Shown piece by piece: positions 7,671-16,719 of a stretch of 64,000 nt of DNA. Source of the stretch: Streptomyces sp. CC228A (lineage in GTDB: Bacteria > Actinomycetota > Actinomycetes > Streptomycetales > Streptomycetaceae); NCBI RefSeq assembly GCF_021390935.1, contig NZ_JAJPUI010000002.1, positions 930,001 to 994,000 of the forward strand, given 5' to 3'. The notes below the pieces were generated by a model that saw only the letters and a list, made by a program, of their open reading frames with translations, did no database searches and was not told where the DNA came from. Each line of letters starts with the position of its first letter. The stretch's first letter is position 1. The translations under genes were made by a program, and so were the position numbers.

Positions 7671-8267
7671 TCACCGCGGGGTGGCGCCGCCCCTGCGGTC
7701 CGGTGATCGCTGCGGCGGCTCCTCCTCGGCCAGCCGGACCGCGAGCCGTCGCAGTCCGCGGTGCGCCGCCGTCCGCACCGCCCCGGGCTGCTTGCCGAGG
7801 ACGCGGGCGGACGAGGGCGCGTCGAGGCCGAGGACGACGCGCAGCAGGACCGCCTCGGCCTGGTCGGGCGGGAGCCCGCGGACCAGGGCGAGGACCCGCG
7901 CCGTCGACAGCGCCTCCAGCGCCGCCGCGGCCGTGTCCGGTCGGCCCGGCAGCTCCAGTACGTCGTCCTCCAGGGCGGTGGTCCGCGGCCTGCGCCGCTG
8001 CTTGCGCAGGTGGTCCAGCGCCCGGTTGCGTGCGATCGTCGCCGACCAGCCGCGGAAGGCGCCGCCGTCGCCCCGGAAGCGGCCCAGGTCGCGGGCGATC
8101 TCCAGCCACGCCTCCGCGGCCACGTCCTCGGCGTCCTCGCCCACCAGTCCCCGTACGAAGCCGAGCAGCCCCGGCTGCACGGAGCGGTAGACCTGCGCGA
8201 ACGCCGCCTCGTCGCCGAGCTGGGCGCGCCGGACCGCAGCGCCGAGCTCCGTCTCGTGTCCCCCCAC
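7671..8267 (-). CDS. ECF-type RNA polymerase sigma factor
   Basis: A 198-aa sigma-70 family protein of extracytoplasmic-function type. Region 2 covers about residues 20-90 (EAAFAQVYRSVQPGLLGFVRG, then DVAAEAWLEIARDLGRF and AFRGWSATIARNRALDHLRK). Region 4 covers about 115-175 (VLALVRGLPPDQAEAVLLRV, then SSARVLGKQPGAVRTAAHRG). No anti-sigma factor gene is adjacent, so its control is not visible here. It diverges from the phosphatase gene across 266 bp. The C-terminal tail after about 180 is Pro/Arg-rich and probably disordered. Confidence 0.88.
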   Translation of the reverse strand: MGGHETELGAAVRRAQLGDEAAFAQVYRSVQPGLLGFVRGLVGEDAEDVAAEAWLEIARDLGRFRGDGGAFRGWSATIARNRALDHLRKQRRRPRTTALEDDVLELPGRPDTAAAALEALSTARVLALVRGLPPDQAEAVLLRVVLGLDAPSSARVLGKQPGAVRTAAHRGLRRLAVRLAEEEPPQRSPDRRGGATPR

Positions 8268-8533
8268 ACCGACCTCTTCGCGCCGCGTGCCCGGTTCGTG
8301 CCCCTGCAGAGGTCTGCGCGCGGAGCTGCCGAAATGTCACTGAGGTGGTGTGGGAGGGCCGTTGAAGCAAGGTCGACCGGCGTCGGCAGGCAGGGGTGGA
8401 CGGCCTGCGCTGCCCTGCGGCCTGCCCTGAGCGCCTGCCCGGCGGAGCGGGGTCGGGGTCCGGTGCCAGAACCGGCCCCCGGGGCCGCCGCGTCCTCTGC
8501 GGAAACGGATCTTCACATCCCCCGGGAGGCCGC

Positions 8534-9178
8534 ATGGACAACGAACTGCCCGCGGAGGGCGCCGCCGACCGCTATCTGTACCTCGTACGGCACGCGGAGG
8601 CCACGCCGGACGAGCGCGGGCTCACCGACGCCGGGCGGCGGCAGGCCGCCCTGCTCGGGGAGCGGCTGCGCGGCGGTCCGGTGTCGGTGGTGCACCACGG
8701 GCCGCTGGTCCGGGCCGCCGAGACGGCGCGGATCATCGGGGAGCGGCTCGGCCCGGCCGTTCCGGTGCGGGAGGCCAAGGCGGCGGGTGACTACATCCCG
8801 TACCTGCCGGCGAAGGGCGAGATACCGGCGGCCTCCGGGGACGCCACGGTGGAGCGGCTCGCGGGGTTCCCCGCTCGGGAGCGGGAGGACGGCCCGCGGC
8901 TCGCCCGGGAGGCGCTGGCGCGGTTCACCGGGCCGGTGCCGGGGGACGCGCCCCGCCACGAACTGGTCGTGACGCACAACTTCCTGGTCGGCTGGATCCT
9001 GCGGGCCGCCCTCGACGCGCCCGCGTGGCGCTGGGTCGGCTTCCAGCACGCCAACGCCGCGCTGACCGTGGTCCGCTACGCCCCCGGGCGGCCGGTGTCC
9101 GTGCTGCTCTACAACGACACCGGGCACCTGCCCGCGGAGCTGCGCTGGACCGGTTTCCCTCCGGAACTGCGGGTCTGA
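8534..9178 (+). CDS. Histidine phosphatase (phosphoglycerate mutase-like) family protein
   Basis: A 214-aa protein with the RHG-type motif as LYLVRHAEATPDE near the N-terminus; the phosphorylated His is in RHAE. The second catalytic His lies in ELVVTHNFLVGWIL. VHHGPLVRAAETARIIGERL is the usual substrate-loop/helix segment. Family members hydrolyse a range of small phosphates or act on phosphoproteins, so the substrate cannot be inferred. ATG 8534 is chosen over the upstream in-frame ATG at 8396 because cccgggaggc directly precedes it and the preceding residues are non-conserved. Confidence 0.87.
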   Translation: MDNELPAEGAADRYLYLVRHAEATPDERGLTDAGRRQAALLGERLRGGPVSVVHHGPLVRAAETARIIGERLGPAVPVREAKAAGDYIPYLPAKGEIPAASGDATVERLAGFPAREREDGPRLAREALARFTGPVPGDAPRHELVVTHNFLVGWILRAALDAPAWRWVGFQHANAALTVVRYAPGRPVSVLLYNDTGHLPAELRWTGFPPELRV

Positions 9179-9214
9179 GCCGGGAGGGAGGGTGCACTTC
9201 GCGCGTGGTCGCGC

Positions 9215-9400
9215 GGGCGGCGGCGAAGGGGTGCTCTCCGGAGGCGGTCCCGCGGGGGCGGTCCTGCGGGGGCAAGCCCACGGCGGCGGCAAAGGTGTGC
9301 TCTCCGGAGGCGGTCCTGCGGTGGCGGCGAAAAGGTGCTCTCCGGAGGCAGTCCCACGGTGGCGGCGAAGGGGCGCTCTTCGGCGGCGGTCGCGGGCCCG
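9215..9400. repeat. Degenerate GC-rich tandem repeat in the intergenic region
   Basis: Four imperfect copies of a unit resembling gtgctctccggaggcggtcc, each preceded by ggcggcgaa-like sequence, occur between about 9215 and 9400 in the 0.58-kb gap before the NTF2-like gene. Spacing varies (about 50-80 bp). Long frames cross it on both strands but are compositional artefacts of the repeat. No gene is supported between 9179 and 9660. Confidence 0.6.
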
Positions 9401-9681
9401 GCGGCGAAAGGCGTCCCGCCGGGTTGCATGTGCCGGGTCGTTCGGGTGCCCTTCCGGGGCCCGAGGCCGGCGGGGGCACTCCGGGGGCGAGGGCCCGTAC
9501 GGAGCCGGTCGGCGCGGCACCGGGCACCTGCACGGGGAGCTGCGCCGTGAGGCCCGTACGGGGCCGGTCGGCGGGCCCGGTGATCGGGGGCGCGCCGAGA
9601 ACACCCGCGCCGTGGGGGCCGCGCCCCGGCCGGTCGCGCACGACACCGCCTGAGGCCATGGGTGACGCAGGTCACCTTTAA

Positions 9682-9737
9682 TCAAGTTTGACTACGAGCC
9701 CCAAGCGGCATACCTTCCAACAGGTAGTCAAACTTGA
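9682..9737. promoter_or_regulatory. Perfect 14-bp inverted repeat, candidate operator pair
   Basis: tcaagtttgactac (9682-9695) and gtagtcaaacttga (9724-9737) are exact reverse complements separated by 28 bp. Each arm is itself a near-palindrome (tcaa..ttga), so the layout looks like two repressor sites flanking a promoter. The downstream arm ends 26 bp before the GTG of the NTF2-like gene. The cognate regulator is not obvious in the window. Confidence 0.65.
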
Positions 9738-9763
9738 CCAGCACGACTGCGCAAGGAGCCCGT

Positions 9764-10195
9764 GTGACCTTCCTCCCGGACACCACCGGATACACCCCCA
9801 CCCCCGAGGACCGCGCCGGGCTCGACGCCTGGTTCGCCGAGTACGACGCGCGCAGCGCCCGGCGCGAGATCGAGCGCATGGCCGACATGGCGGTGTTCCC
9901 ACTGAACCTGGTGAGCGACGACTCGGCCGGCAACGGCCGGTCGGCGCAGTGGGACCGGGAGCAGTTCGTCGCCACCATGACGCACGTCATGGGCGACGGC
10001 AGCGAGGACCTCTCGTTCGAGTCGACCCGGACCCCCGTGTTCCTCTCCCCGTCCATGGCCGTCGTCTTCACCGACTCCGTGATGACGGCGGGCGGCACCA
10101 CCCAGCGGCTGCGGTACGCCGACATCCTCGTCCGGCAGGACGGGGCGTGGGCGTTCCAGACGATGATCCAGAGCGGCTGGGGCGACAACCTCTGA
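9764..10195 (+). CDS. NTF2/SnoaL-like protein
   Basis: A 143-aa protein from GTG 9764, chosen because aaggag at 9752-9757 precedes it; an in-frame TTG at 9734 lies inside the operator and is less likely. After an N-terminal helix (AGLDAWFAEYDARSARREIE) the pattern of strands (VFLSPSMAVVFTDSVMTAGG, then LRYADILVRQDGAWAFQTMI) fits the cone-shaped SnoaL/NTF2 fold used by small hydrolases, isomerases and ligand-binding proteins. No catalytic residue assignment is possible. The upstream paired inverted repeat suggests tight regulation. Confidence 0.75.
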   Translation: MTFLPDTTGYTPTPEDRAGLDAWFAEYDARSARREIERMADMAVFPLNLVSDDSAGNGRSAQWDREQFVATMTHVMGDGSEDLSFESTRTPVFLSPSMAVVFTDSVMTAGGTTQRLRYADILVRQDGAWAFQTMIQSGWGDNL

Positions 10196-10234
10196 CCGTC
10201 CGAACGTCGTTCGCCGGACGGCGATAATGCGTCG

Positions 10235-12166
10235 GTGAACACTCCTCCGGTCTCCCTGCCCGCGGAGCACATACCGCCGGGCACCGCCGAGTGGCGGTCC
10301 GCCGACGCCCGGGCCTGGCTGGCCGCCGTCCCCGCGCGGTGGGCGCATCCGCTGTGGGCCACGGCCGCGCTGGCGGGCGCGGCCGCCTGGTTCATGGAGA
10401 GCGGACCCGAGCCGTCCTGCACCACCGCATCACCGTGCGGGGTGCAGGACTGGCTCGGTTTCGGCCTCCTCACGGTGCTGCTCCTCACCTTCTACTGGCT
10501 GTGGCGCCAGCCCCGGCTCGCCCTCGCGGGGCTCGGCTGCGTCGCGGCCGCACTCGTCGCGGACGAGGTCGCGACGGGCGGCGGCTCCCTGGCCGAGCCC
10601 TCCTGGACCGGCTTCGTGCTGGCCCTCGCCTTCGCCGCCGCCGGAGCCCTGCACCGGCTGGGCGCCGCGGCCCGGCAGCACGCCCTGGCCCTGGCCGCGG
10701 CCGGCCCCGCGACGGCCCGACTCCCGCGCGCCGCCCACGCCTTCCGGCGCGGGCGGCTGTCCTTCGCAGTGGCCGCCGTCCTGCTGTCCGTGGCGGGATA
10801 CGGCTTCTGGCAGGCGGGGGAGGAAGCCGACGCCTACGAGCAGCGGGCGGCCCGCCTCGCCCCCGTCACCGCGGAGGTCACCAAGTCGTCCGAGAACGAC
10901 GACGGCGCGTCCGTGCTCACCCTGGACGTCGGCGGCCTCGTCGGCACCCGGACCGTGGAGACGCTGCACCCGGAGGACTTCCCCGTCGGCAGCCGCGTCG
11001 ACGTGCTTGTCGACGGCGACTGGGTGCGGCTCCTGGCGGAGCCGTACGACTCCGTCGGCTGGGAGCTGCTGATGATGGCCGCGACCGTCCTCGGCCTGGC
11101 CTTCCTCGCCAACGGCGTCGACGGCAGGTCCCGCGCGGAGCGGCTGCGGCGGGGCCCGCTGCCGGTGCTGCGCGTACTCGTGCGTGAAGGCCACGACGAC
11201 GCGCGGACCTGGGTGTACGCCGCCGACGACCCGGCCGGTGAACGGCCCCTCCTGCACTTCCACTCCCTCTTCGCCACCCCCGACGACGAGGACGGGCACG
11301 ACGCGGAGGACGAGGAGGAGCCGGACGTGGACGCCGCCGCGGAGGGGCTCCAGCGGATGAGCGCGATCCTCAAGGGCGAGGACCCTCCCCCGCCGCTGCG
11401 CGAGGCCGTCCTCTACGGCGTGCCGTGCGCCGGCGCCGAACTCGCCTTCGTGGCGCGCGAGGACGAGGACGACCCGGAGGCGTCGGTGGAGTGCAGCGTC
11501 ACCGCGGTGAAGCCCGCCGTGCCCCGCCTCCTCAGCGGACGCCGCCCCGGAGCGGAGCGCGACCGCGGCGCCTCCCCGCACGGGGGCGAGGCACCGGCAC
11601 AGCGCCCGGCGGCGGAGGTCGCCGCGCGGATGGCGCCCACCGTCGCCCCCCGCGTGTACACCGCCCGCGGCATGTCCCGGGCGGTCGGGCTGGTGCTGCT
11701 GCTGGTGCAGGGAGCCGGCATCTGGACCGCCGTGTCCGACGGCCTGTCCTGGCGCTGGTTCTTCCTCCTCCTCACCGTCCCGTGGCTGGTGAACGCCGTG
11801 TCCACCGCGCTGAACTGGCGGATCACCGCCGACCGCCGGAGCCTGTGGGTGACGGGCGCCTGGCGGGTGCGCCGCATCCCGTGGGACGCGGTCACGGGCG
11901 TACGGCACACCGAGGACCGGATCGTGATCCGCGGCGCCGACGGCGAGCACACGTCCCTCTCCCCCACGGGCTGGGCATGGCTGGAGCGCCGCCTGGGGCG
12001 CGAGCCGCACGCGGTGCGCACCGCCGACGAGGTGCGGGCCCTGGTCCACGACCCGGATCTGCGGCCTTGGGAGGAGGCGTCCGCGGGGCAGCAGGGCATG
12101 CCGCTGGGGCCCGCGCTGGTGGCGCTTTCGGTGCTGTGGGGCGCGGCGGTGCTGCTCCTGGGCTGA
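10235..12166 (+). CDS. Large membrane protein with DUF3592-like and PH-like regions, function unknown
   Basis: A 643-aa protein. Membrane segments are visible around residues 45-58 (LWATAALAGAAAWFM), 72-86, 92-110 and 125-140, then about 183-196 and 285-300. Between about 205 and 275 lies an extracytoplasmic beta-rich stretch resembling DUF3592 (VTAEVTKSSENDDGASVLTL to FPVGSRVDVLVDGDWVRLL). An acidic, probably disordered cytoplasmic region follows (about 345-380). After two more membrane segments near 480-525 comes a PH-like module (WRITADRRSLWVTGAWRVRR, IPWDAVTGVRHTEDRIVIRG), then a C-terminal hydrophobic segment. I do not recognise a named family. GTG start. Confidence 0.72.
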   Translation: MNTPPVSLPAEHIPPGTAEWRSADARAWLAAVPARWAHPLWATAALAGAAAWFMESGPEPSCTTASPCGVQDWLGFGLLTVLLLTFYWLWRQPRLALAGLGCVAAALVADEVATGGGSLAEPSWTGFVLALAFAAAGALHRLGAAARQHALALAAAGPATARLPRAAHAFRRGRLSFAVAAVLLSVAGYGFWQAGEEADAYEQRAARLAPVTAEVTKSSENDDGASVLTLDVGGLVGTRTVETLHPEDFPVGSRVDVLVDGDWVRLLAEPYDSVGWELLMMAATVLGLAFLANGVDGRSRAERLRRGPLPVLRVLVREGHDDARTWVYAADDPAGERPLLHFHSLFATPDDEDGHDAEDEEEPDVDAAAEGLQRMSAILKGEDPPPPLREAVLYGVPCAGAELAFVAREDEDDPEASVECSVTAVKPAVPRLLSGRRPGAERDRGASPHGGEAPAQRPAAEVAARMAPTVAPRVYTARGMSRAVGLVLLLVQGAGIWTAVSDGLSWRWFFLLLTVPWLVNAVSTALNWRITADRRSLWVTGAWRVRRIPWDAVTGVRHTEDRIVIRGADGEHTSLSPTGWAWLERRLGREPHAVRTADEVRALVHDPDLRPWEEASAGQQGMPLGPALVALSVLWGAAVLLLG

Positions 12167-12300
12167 GGGCCCCGGGGGCCGCCGCTGCGGTCCCGCCCGG
12201 CCGCCCGCCCAAGGAATCCGGCCGCACCCGGTGACCTGGAGCCTCCGCCGCGCGTCCTCCAGGGTGACATCGCCTCACCCTGTCGACGAGGAGCAGACCA

Positions 12301-12611
12301 TGACCTTCCGCACCGCGCCCTTCATCGTGTTCCGGGACGGGCCGGACCTGCGCGAGGACCTCCGGCGGGCCCTGGCCTGCGCCACCTCGGAGGAGCGCCC
12401 CGGCCTTGAGCGTGCCCTTCTGCTGGTGGAGGCCCAGTGCGCGCGGTCCGACGACGAGGTGCTCGCGCGGTGGACCGCGAGCGTGCTGGACGCCGCGGGG
12501 CTCGACGCCGCCCGCGAGCACGTCCGGTCCGTCAAGGCCGTACGGGAGGCCGCGCCGGGCCTGGGTCTCGCCGCGGCGAACCGCCTGGTGCAGGAGGCCG
12601 CGCAGCGCTGA
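12301..12611 (+). CDS. Small hypothetical protein with L7/L12-like C-terminal motif
   Basis: A 103-aa soluble protein. The first 70 residues are helical with no recognised motif. The last 30 (VRSVKAVREAAPGLGLAAAN, then RLVQEA) resemble the C-terminal domain of ribosomal protein L7/L12, a motif also found in stand-alone Streptomyces proteins of unknown function. ATG 12301 follows a clear gaggagcag ribosome site; the frame is open further upstream but lacks coding character. Confidence 0.65.
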
Positions 12612-12716
12612 ACCGCGCGGCGGCCACGGCGGACCCGCCGCCCCGCCTCTCCGTGTCCCGCGCGCGGGCGCCCCGCCGCTTCCCCGGCCCCGGCGGGCGC
12701 TCGTCCCGTGGGGGCG

Positions 12717-13301
12717 TCAGGCGGTGCGGGCGCGGCGGGAGACCACCGCCTGGAGGACCCGGCGGCCCTCGGCCGACAGGTCCAGGGCCCGGCGCAGCCC
12801 GTGGGTGGCGCCGTCCGCGAGGATCTCCAGCACGCGCACCTGCCGCCGCAGTTCGCCGGCGGCCAGGGGCCCGACGCCGTCGGGTTCCCCGGCCCGGCAC
12901 CGCTCCAGGACCTCGGGCAGGTCCGGGGACGGCGCGGCGCACAGCCGGTGGTGCAGCTCCAGAGCGGCGAGCGAGCAGGTGTCGGCCCAGGCGCGCAGGG
13001 CCCGCACCTCCCACGTCGACGGTGCGGCGGCCAGCATCCGGCGGACCAGCTCCGCCTCCTCCGCGGCGTCCTGCGACGCGCTCGCCTCCACCGCCTCGGC
13101 CGCCTCCGCGAGCCGCGCCTGCCATGCGTCCCCGCCGCGCGCGACGCCCACCCACAGGGGGCGCAGCTGGTCGGCGGCCTCCGGGACGAGGAGCGGCAGG
13201 CAGCGGTCCAGGCAGGCGAGCGCGGAGGCCGCCAGGCCCCGGTCGTCGGCCTGGGCGATCAGCTCCACCAGGCGGGGGGTCGTGCTCGTGCTCGGGCTCA
13301 T
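12717..13301 (-). CDS. Hypothetical helical protein
   Basis: A 194-aa Ala/Leu/Arg-rich protein that appears entirely helical, with no signal peptide, membrane segment or recognised motif. Segments such as AASALACLDRCLPLLVPEAA and TCSLAALELHHRLC suggest helical repeats. It lies tail-to-tail with the L7/L12-like gene (105-bp gap) and 88 bp downstream of nothing on its own strand; its upstream neighbour is the GH20 enzyme stop at 13390. Codon third-position bias supports it over the long shadow frames on the plus strand. Function unknown. Confidence 0.68.
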   Translation of the reverse strand: MSPSTSTTPRLVELIAQADDRGLAASALACLDRCLPLLVPEAADQLRPLWVGVARGGDAWQARLAEAAEAVEASASQDAAEEAELVRRMLAAAPSTWEVRALRAWADTCSLAALELHHRLCAAPSPDLPEVLERCRAGEPDGVGPLAAGELRRQVRVLEILADGATHGLRRALDLSAEGRRVLQAVVSRRARTA

Positions 13302-13389
13302 GACGTCTCCCGTCGCGTACGGACGCGGTACTTCCCCTTACTGCGCCGCATGACCGGAAAGCGTCACGCCGCGGTGGCCCACCGTAGCG

Positions 13390-15032
13390 CTACGGGCGGT
13401 CCAGCCGGTCCGCCAGACGGGTGAAGTCCGCCCAGGCGAGCTGCGGTTCGCGCGGGTCCCACACCTTCTGGGCCAGCGCCCGCAGCGGCAGCCGTATCCC
13501 CGCGGCCACCTGCTCCGGTGTCTGCGCGTTCGCGAGGTCGCACCACACGGCGAAGCGCCCGCCGAGTATCTGCCCGGAGTAGCGCTCCGGGACCGGCTGC
13601 GAGCCGCGCAGCACGAGCGGCGCCCACTGCTCGTAGACCTCGCGGCCCGTCGGGTACGTGAACTGGTTCGGCTCCCCGAGCACGTAGTAGAGGTAGCGGC
13701 TGTTCAGGTTGACGAGTCTGCGCCCCTCGGCCAGGTACGCGGCGGGCGGCCGCGCCCCGATCTCCCGGCCCGTCCAGTACTCGACCTCGATGCCGCGGTC
13801 CGCCGTCACCACCCCGCCGCCGTGGATGCCGTCGTTCCACGCCTTGGGCTGCTTGCCCGCCGCCCGCACCACCGCCGCGCGGTCGTTGAGCCAGCCGGTC
13901 GCCAGGTCCTGGACCCGGGCCCGCGGGCCGTACCTCTCGCGGGCCTCCGCCGCGAGCGCCGGGTACGTGGCCTCGGGGTTCCGGGCCGTCAGCGCCCGGT
14001 ACTCGTCGGCGCCGACGTGGAAGTACGGCCCGGGGAACAGCTCCGCGTACTCCCGCAGCAGCTCGTCGACGAGCCGCGCCGACGCCGGGTTCGCGATGTC
14101 GATGGCGCCGCGCACGGGCGTACCGCCCGCGGTGCGCAGTTGCAGGGACGGGTGCGCGTCGAGCACGGCACCGAGGTGGCCCGGGGAGTCGAACTCGGGG
14201 ACGACGGTGACGTGCAGCGAGTCGGCGAGGGCGATGATCCTGCGGACCTCCGCCTTGGTCAGGTGCTGCGGGGCGACCACCTCGGGGTGCCCGGCCGACT
14301 CGATACGGACCGCCTGGTCGTCCGCGAAGTGCAGGTGGAGCTGGTTCAGCTTCAGGTCGGCCAGCTCCCGTACCCGCGCCTCCAGCCACTCGGCGGTGAA
14401 GTGCTTGCGGGCGATGTCGACGAGCAGGCCGCGCTGCGGGCGGTCGGGGCGGTCGCGCACGACCCCTTCGGGCAGCGCGCCGCCGGAGCGCAGGGCCTGC
14501 TTGACGGTACGCGTGCCGTAGAAGACGCCCGCCTCGTCGGGGCCGCTGATCCTGACCCGCCCGTCGCGGACGGTGAGGGCGTACGACTCGGGGCCGCCGG
14601 CCTGGCGGGTGTCGAGGGCCAGCTCGATGTCGCCCGCGCGGGCGGGCGCCTCGCCGCGGTGGGCGATGCCCAGCTCCCGGGCGAGGAGCCGCGCCTCGTC
14701 GTCCAGGGCCCCGCTGCCTGCGGCGACGGAGACCCCGCTGCCGGGGGCGGGGCGCCAGCCGGGGCCGCGGGCGGGAGTGTGCTCCCGGACGGCGGGGATG
14801 GTGCGGGGCGGCTGCGACAGGGCGTAGCTGCGGGTGGGGCTCGGCGACGGCGCGGGGCTCGCGGCGGGGAGGAGGAGGGCGCCGCAGACGGCGTACGGGC
14901 CGCGGTGGCGGGGCTCGCGGCGGAACCGCCGCCCCCGCCTCCGCCGCAGCCCGCGAGCCCCGCGCACAGCGCCACGACCAGGGCGGTGACGGCGACCCGG
15001 CGGCGCGCCCGGGATATCCGCGGCCGCCGCAC
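13390..15032 (-). CDS. GH20 beta-N-acetylhexosaminidase lipoprotein (frame break near the N-terminus)
   Basis: The catalytic part is a glycoside hydrolase family 20 enzyme that removes terminal N-acetylglucosamine or N-acetylgalactosamine. The signature FHVGADEYRALT carries the Asp-Glu catalytic pair. RGLLVDIARKHF, NQLHLHFADDQAVRIES and VVPEFDSPGHLGAVLDAHP are typical of the barrel, preceded by a GH20b-like alpha/beta domain. The export signal (RRPRISRARRRVAV, then LVVALCAGLAGC lipobox) lies in the next frame upstream. One added base in the C-run near 14860-14925 would fuse it to the catalytic frame. The start is placed at GTG 15032; ATG 15122 and 15339 in the same frame are alternatives. Likely a secreted chitobiose/peptidoglycan-amino-sugar enzyme. 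Confidence 0.8.
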
Positions 15033-15993
15033 GCCCCGGCTGCCACCGCCGGGCCCGCCGGCGCCCGCACCGCCACCGGCCCCGCCGCGGCCTCCGGGCC
15101 CGGCGCCCGCACGGCCACCCATCCGGGCGGCACCCGCGGTCATGGCAGCACCCGCACCGCCACCGGCACCGGCACCGGCACCGGCCGCATCCGCGCCACG
15201 GCCGGGCCGGGCACCACTCGCCGCCCCACCGGACCCCGCACCGCCGCCGGGCCGGGCGGCGCCCTGTCCACCGCCGGATCCGTACGCGCCGCCGCGCCCC
15301 GCAGCATCGGCCCTGTCCGGCTGCACTGCCCTGCTCATCGCTCCACCACCGCCCACTCGCTCCACCAGGTGCACCCCGTCCGGCCACCCTGCCTCACCCG
15401 GCCGGCCGCCCCCAACGGACCCCCTGCCCTTCCCGCGCATCGAGGCCGACCGGGCCGCCCGGAGGCACCCGCCCCCGGGACGCCGCGCACCCGCCCGCCC
15501 CCACCGATCGTCCACCCGGAGACACCCGTCCCACCGGGCCCCGCACACCCGCCCGCACGGATCGTCCGCCCGGCCCCAGACCCACCGGGACCCACGGATC
15601 ACCCCGCCGCCGGGCCCGCCGCCGCCCGGTCCCCCGGGACCGCCACCATCGTCCGGCCCGCCGCCGCCCGGCTCCACGGGCGCGGCCGCCGGGCGCGGAT
15701 CCGCGTCCCCGCGCCCCGGACGAGGCGCACCACCCGGTCCGTTCACGTGCCCGCCTTCCGTTCGCCGCGCCACGGCCCCCCGCCGGTCGATCCGCTCGTG
15801 TTCCGGTGGAACCCCGACGCGCCGAGTGCGTCCATTCCTTGTGGCGAAACTCTGCCTTCCGAGTGAAATACGGAAAGGCTTGGGACCACACTTGCTCACC
15901 CTCGGTAGCGTTGTGTCGCTTCCCTCGCACCTTTCGCACGACTGACGCGCCCCCGGGCGCCCACCCCCCGCTGTCCCGTTCGAGGAGCCCACG
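15033..15993. other. GC-rich intergenic stretch with no supported gene
   Basis: Minus-strand frames run through here as Gly/Arg/Ala-rich sequence upstream of the GH20 signal peptide and plus frames as Pro/Arg-rich sequence. Neither shows conserved motifs. If the GH20 gene actually starts at ATG 15339 (preceded by ggtggag), part of this would encode a disordered Gly-rich N-terminus. The last 130 bases are less GC-rich and should hold the promoter of the downstream gene on the plus strand. Confidence 0.4.
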
Positions 15994-16536
15994 CTGTCCC
16001 GCGAATCCGCCACCGGCACCCCGACGACCGTCAGCGCCCGCGGGCCGATACCGGCCCGGCCCCGCGACGCCCTCGGCTGCTTCAACGCGGCGCCCGCCGA
16101 GGCGGCGGAGACCTCGCTGCTGGCCTGCTGCGGCAGCCACCGCTGGGCGCACCGGATCGCCGCCCACCGCCCGTACCCCACGGTCGAGGCGCTGCTCGCC
16201 GCGGCGGACGAGGCGGGGTACGACCTGTCAGGTGCCGACCTCGACGAGGCCCTGGCCGACGAGGTCGCGCCCGCGCTGCCGACCGGCACGCCCGCGGCCG
16301 CCCACACCGCGCTGCGCGCCGCGCACGACGCGTACGAGAGCCGGTTCGGCCACGCCTTCGTGATCTGCCTGGCCGGGCACCCGCGAGAGGAGCACCTCGA
16401 CGCCGTCCTCGGCGGGATCAGATCACGACTCGGCAACGAACCGGAGGAGGAGCGGGCCATCGCCGCCGACGAACTCCGGCGGCTGGCGCGCGCCCGACTC
16501 GCCCAACTCATTGGAAGTCCGGACAATACGGACTGA
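15994..16536 (+). CDS. OHCU-decarboxylase-like protein, apparent CTG start
   Basis: A 180-aa protein not preceded by any usable ATG, GTG or TTG: the in-frame stop upstream is at 15943-15945 and the only plausible initiator is CTG 15994, 6 bp after gaggag (15982-15987). It matches the 2-oxo-4-hydroxy-4-carboxy-5-ureidoimidazoline decarboxylase fold of purine/urate catabolism: LGCFNAAPAEAAETSLLACC, HRWAHRIAAHRPYPT, AYESRFGHAFVICLAGHPRE, and the closing helix IAADELRRLARARLAQLI. The catalytic His-Pro segment usually found mid-protein (HPRIGE-like) is replaced by DEVAPALPTGTP, so decarboxylase activity is doubtful. It precedes sdhC by 183 bp in the same direction. Confidence 0.78.
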   Translation: MSRESATGTPTTVSARGPIPARPRDALGCFNAAPAEAAETSLLACCGSHRWAHRIAAHRPYPTVEALLAAADEAGYDLSGADLDEALADEVAPALPTGTPAAAHTALRAAHDAYESRFGHAFVICLAGHPREEHLDAVLGGIRSRLGNEPEEERAIAADELRRLARARLAQLIGSPDNTD

Positions 16537-16719
16537 ACCTCACAGTCCAGTAGCCCGTCCGTGGCTCTTTGCATGCCTGTTTGATCACACCCTTCGGACC
16601 CCGCGCGAGGGAACCGACATCGCGTCGCTACCATGACCGGGGCCGGTGGACCGTACCCGGCCGGGTCCGACCGACAGAGAAGCCGGCCGACCCCAATCCC
16701 GCTCCCGGAGGACATTTCC

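Noticed and set aside
8925..9659. 244-aa minus-strand frame over the repeat region behind the phosphatase gene
   Set aside because: Pro/Arg/Gly-rich with repeats that mirror the DNA tandem repeat; it overlaps the phosphatase coding region and lacks any family signature.
10430..12049. 539-aa minus-strand frame opposite the large membrane protein
   Set aside because: Gly/Arg/His-rich shadow translation of the real plus-strand gene, which has membrane segments and correct codon bias.
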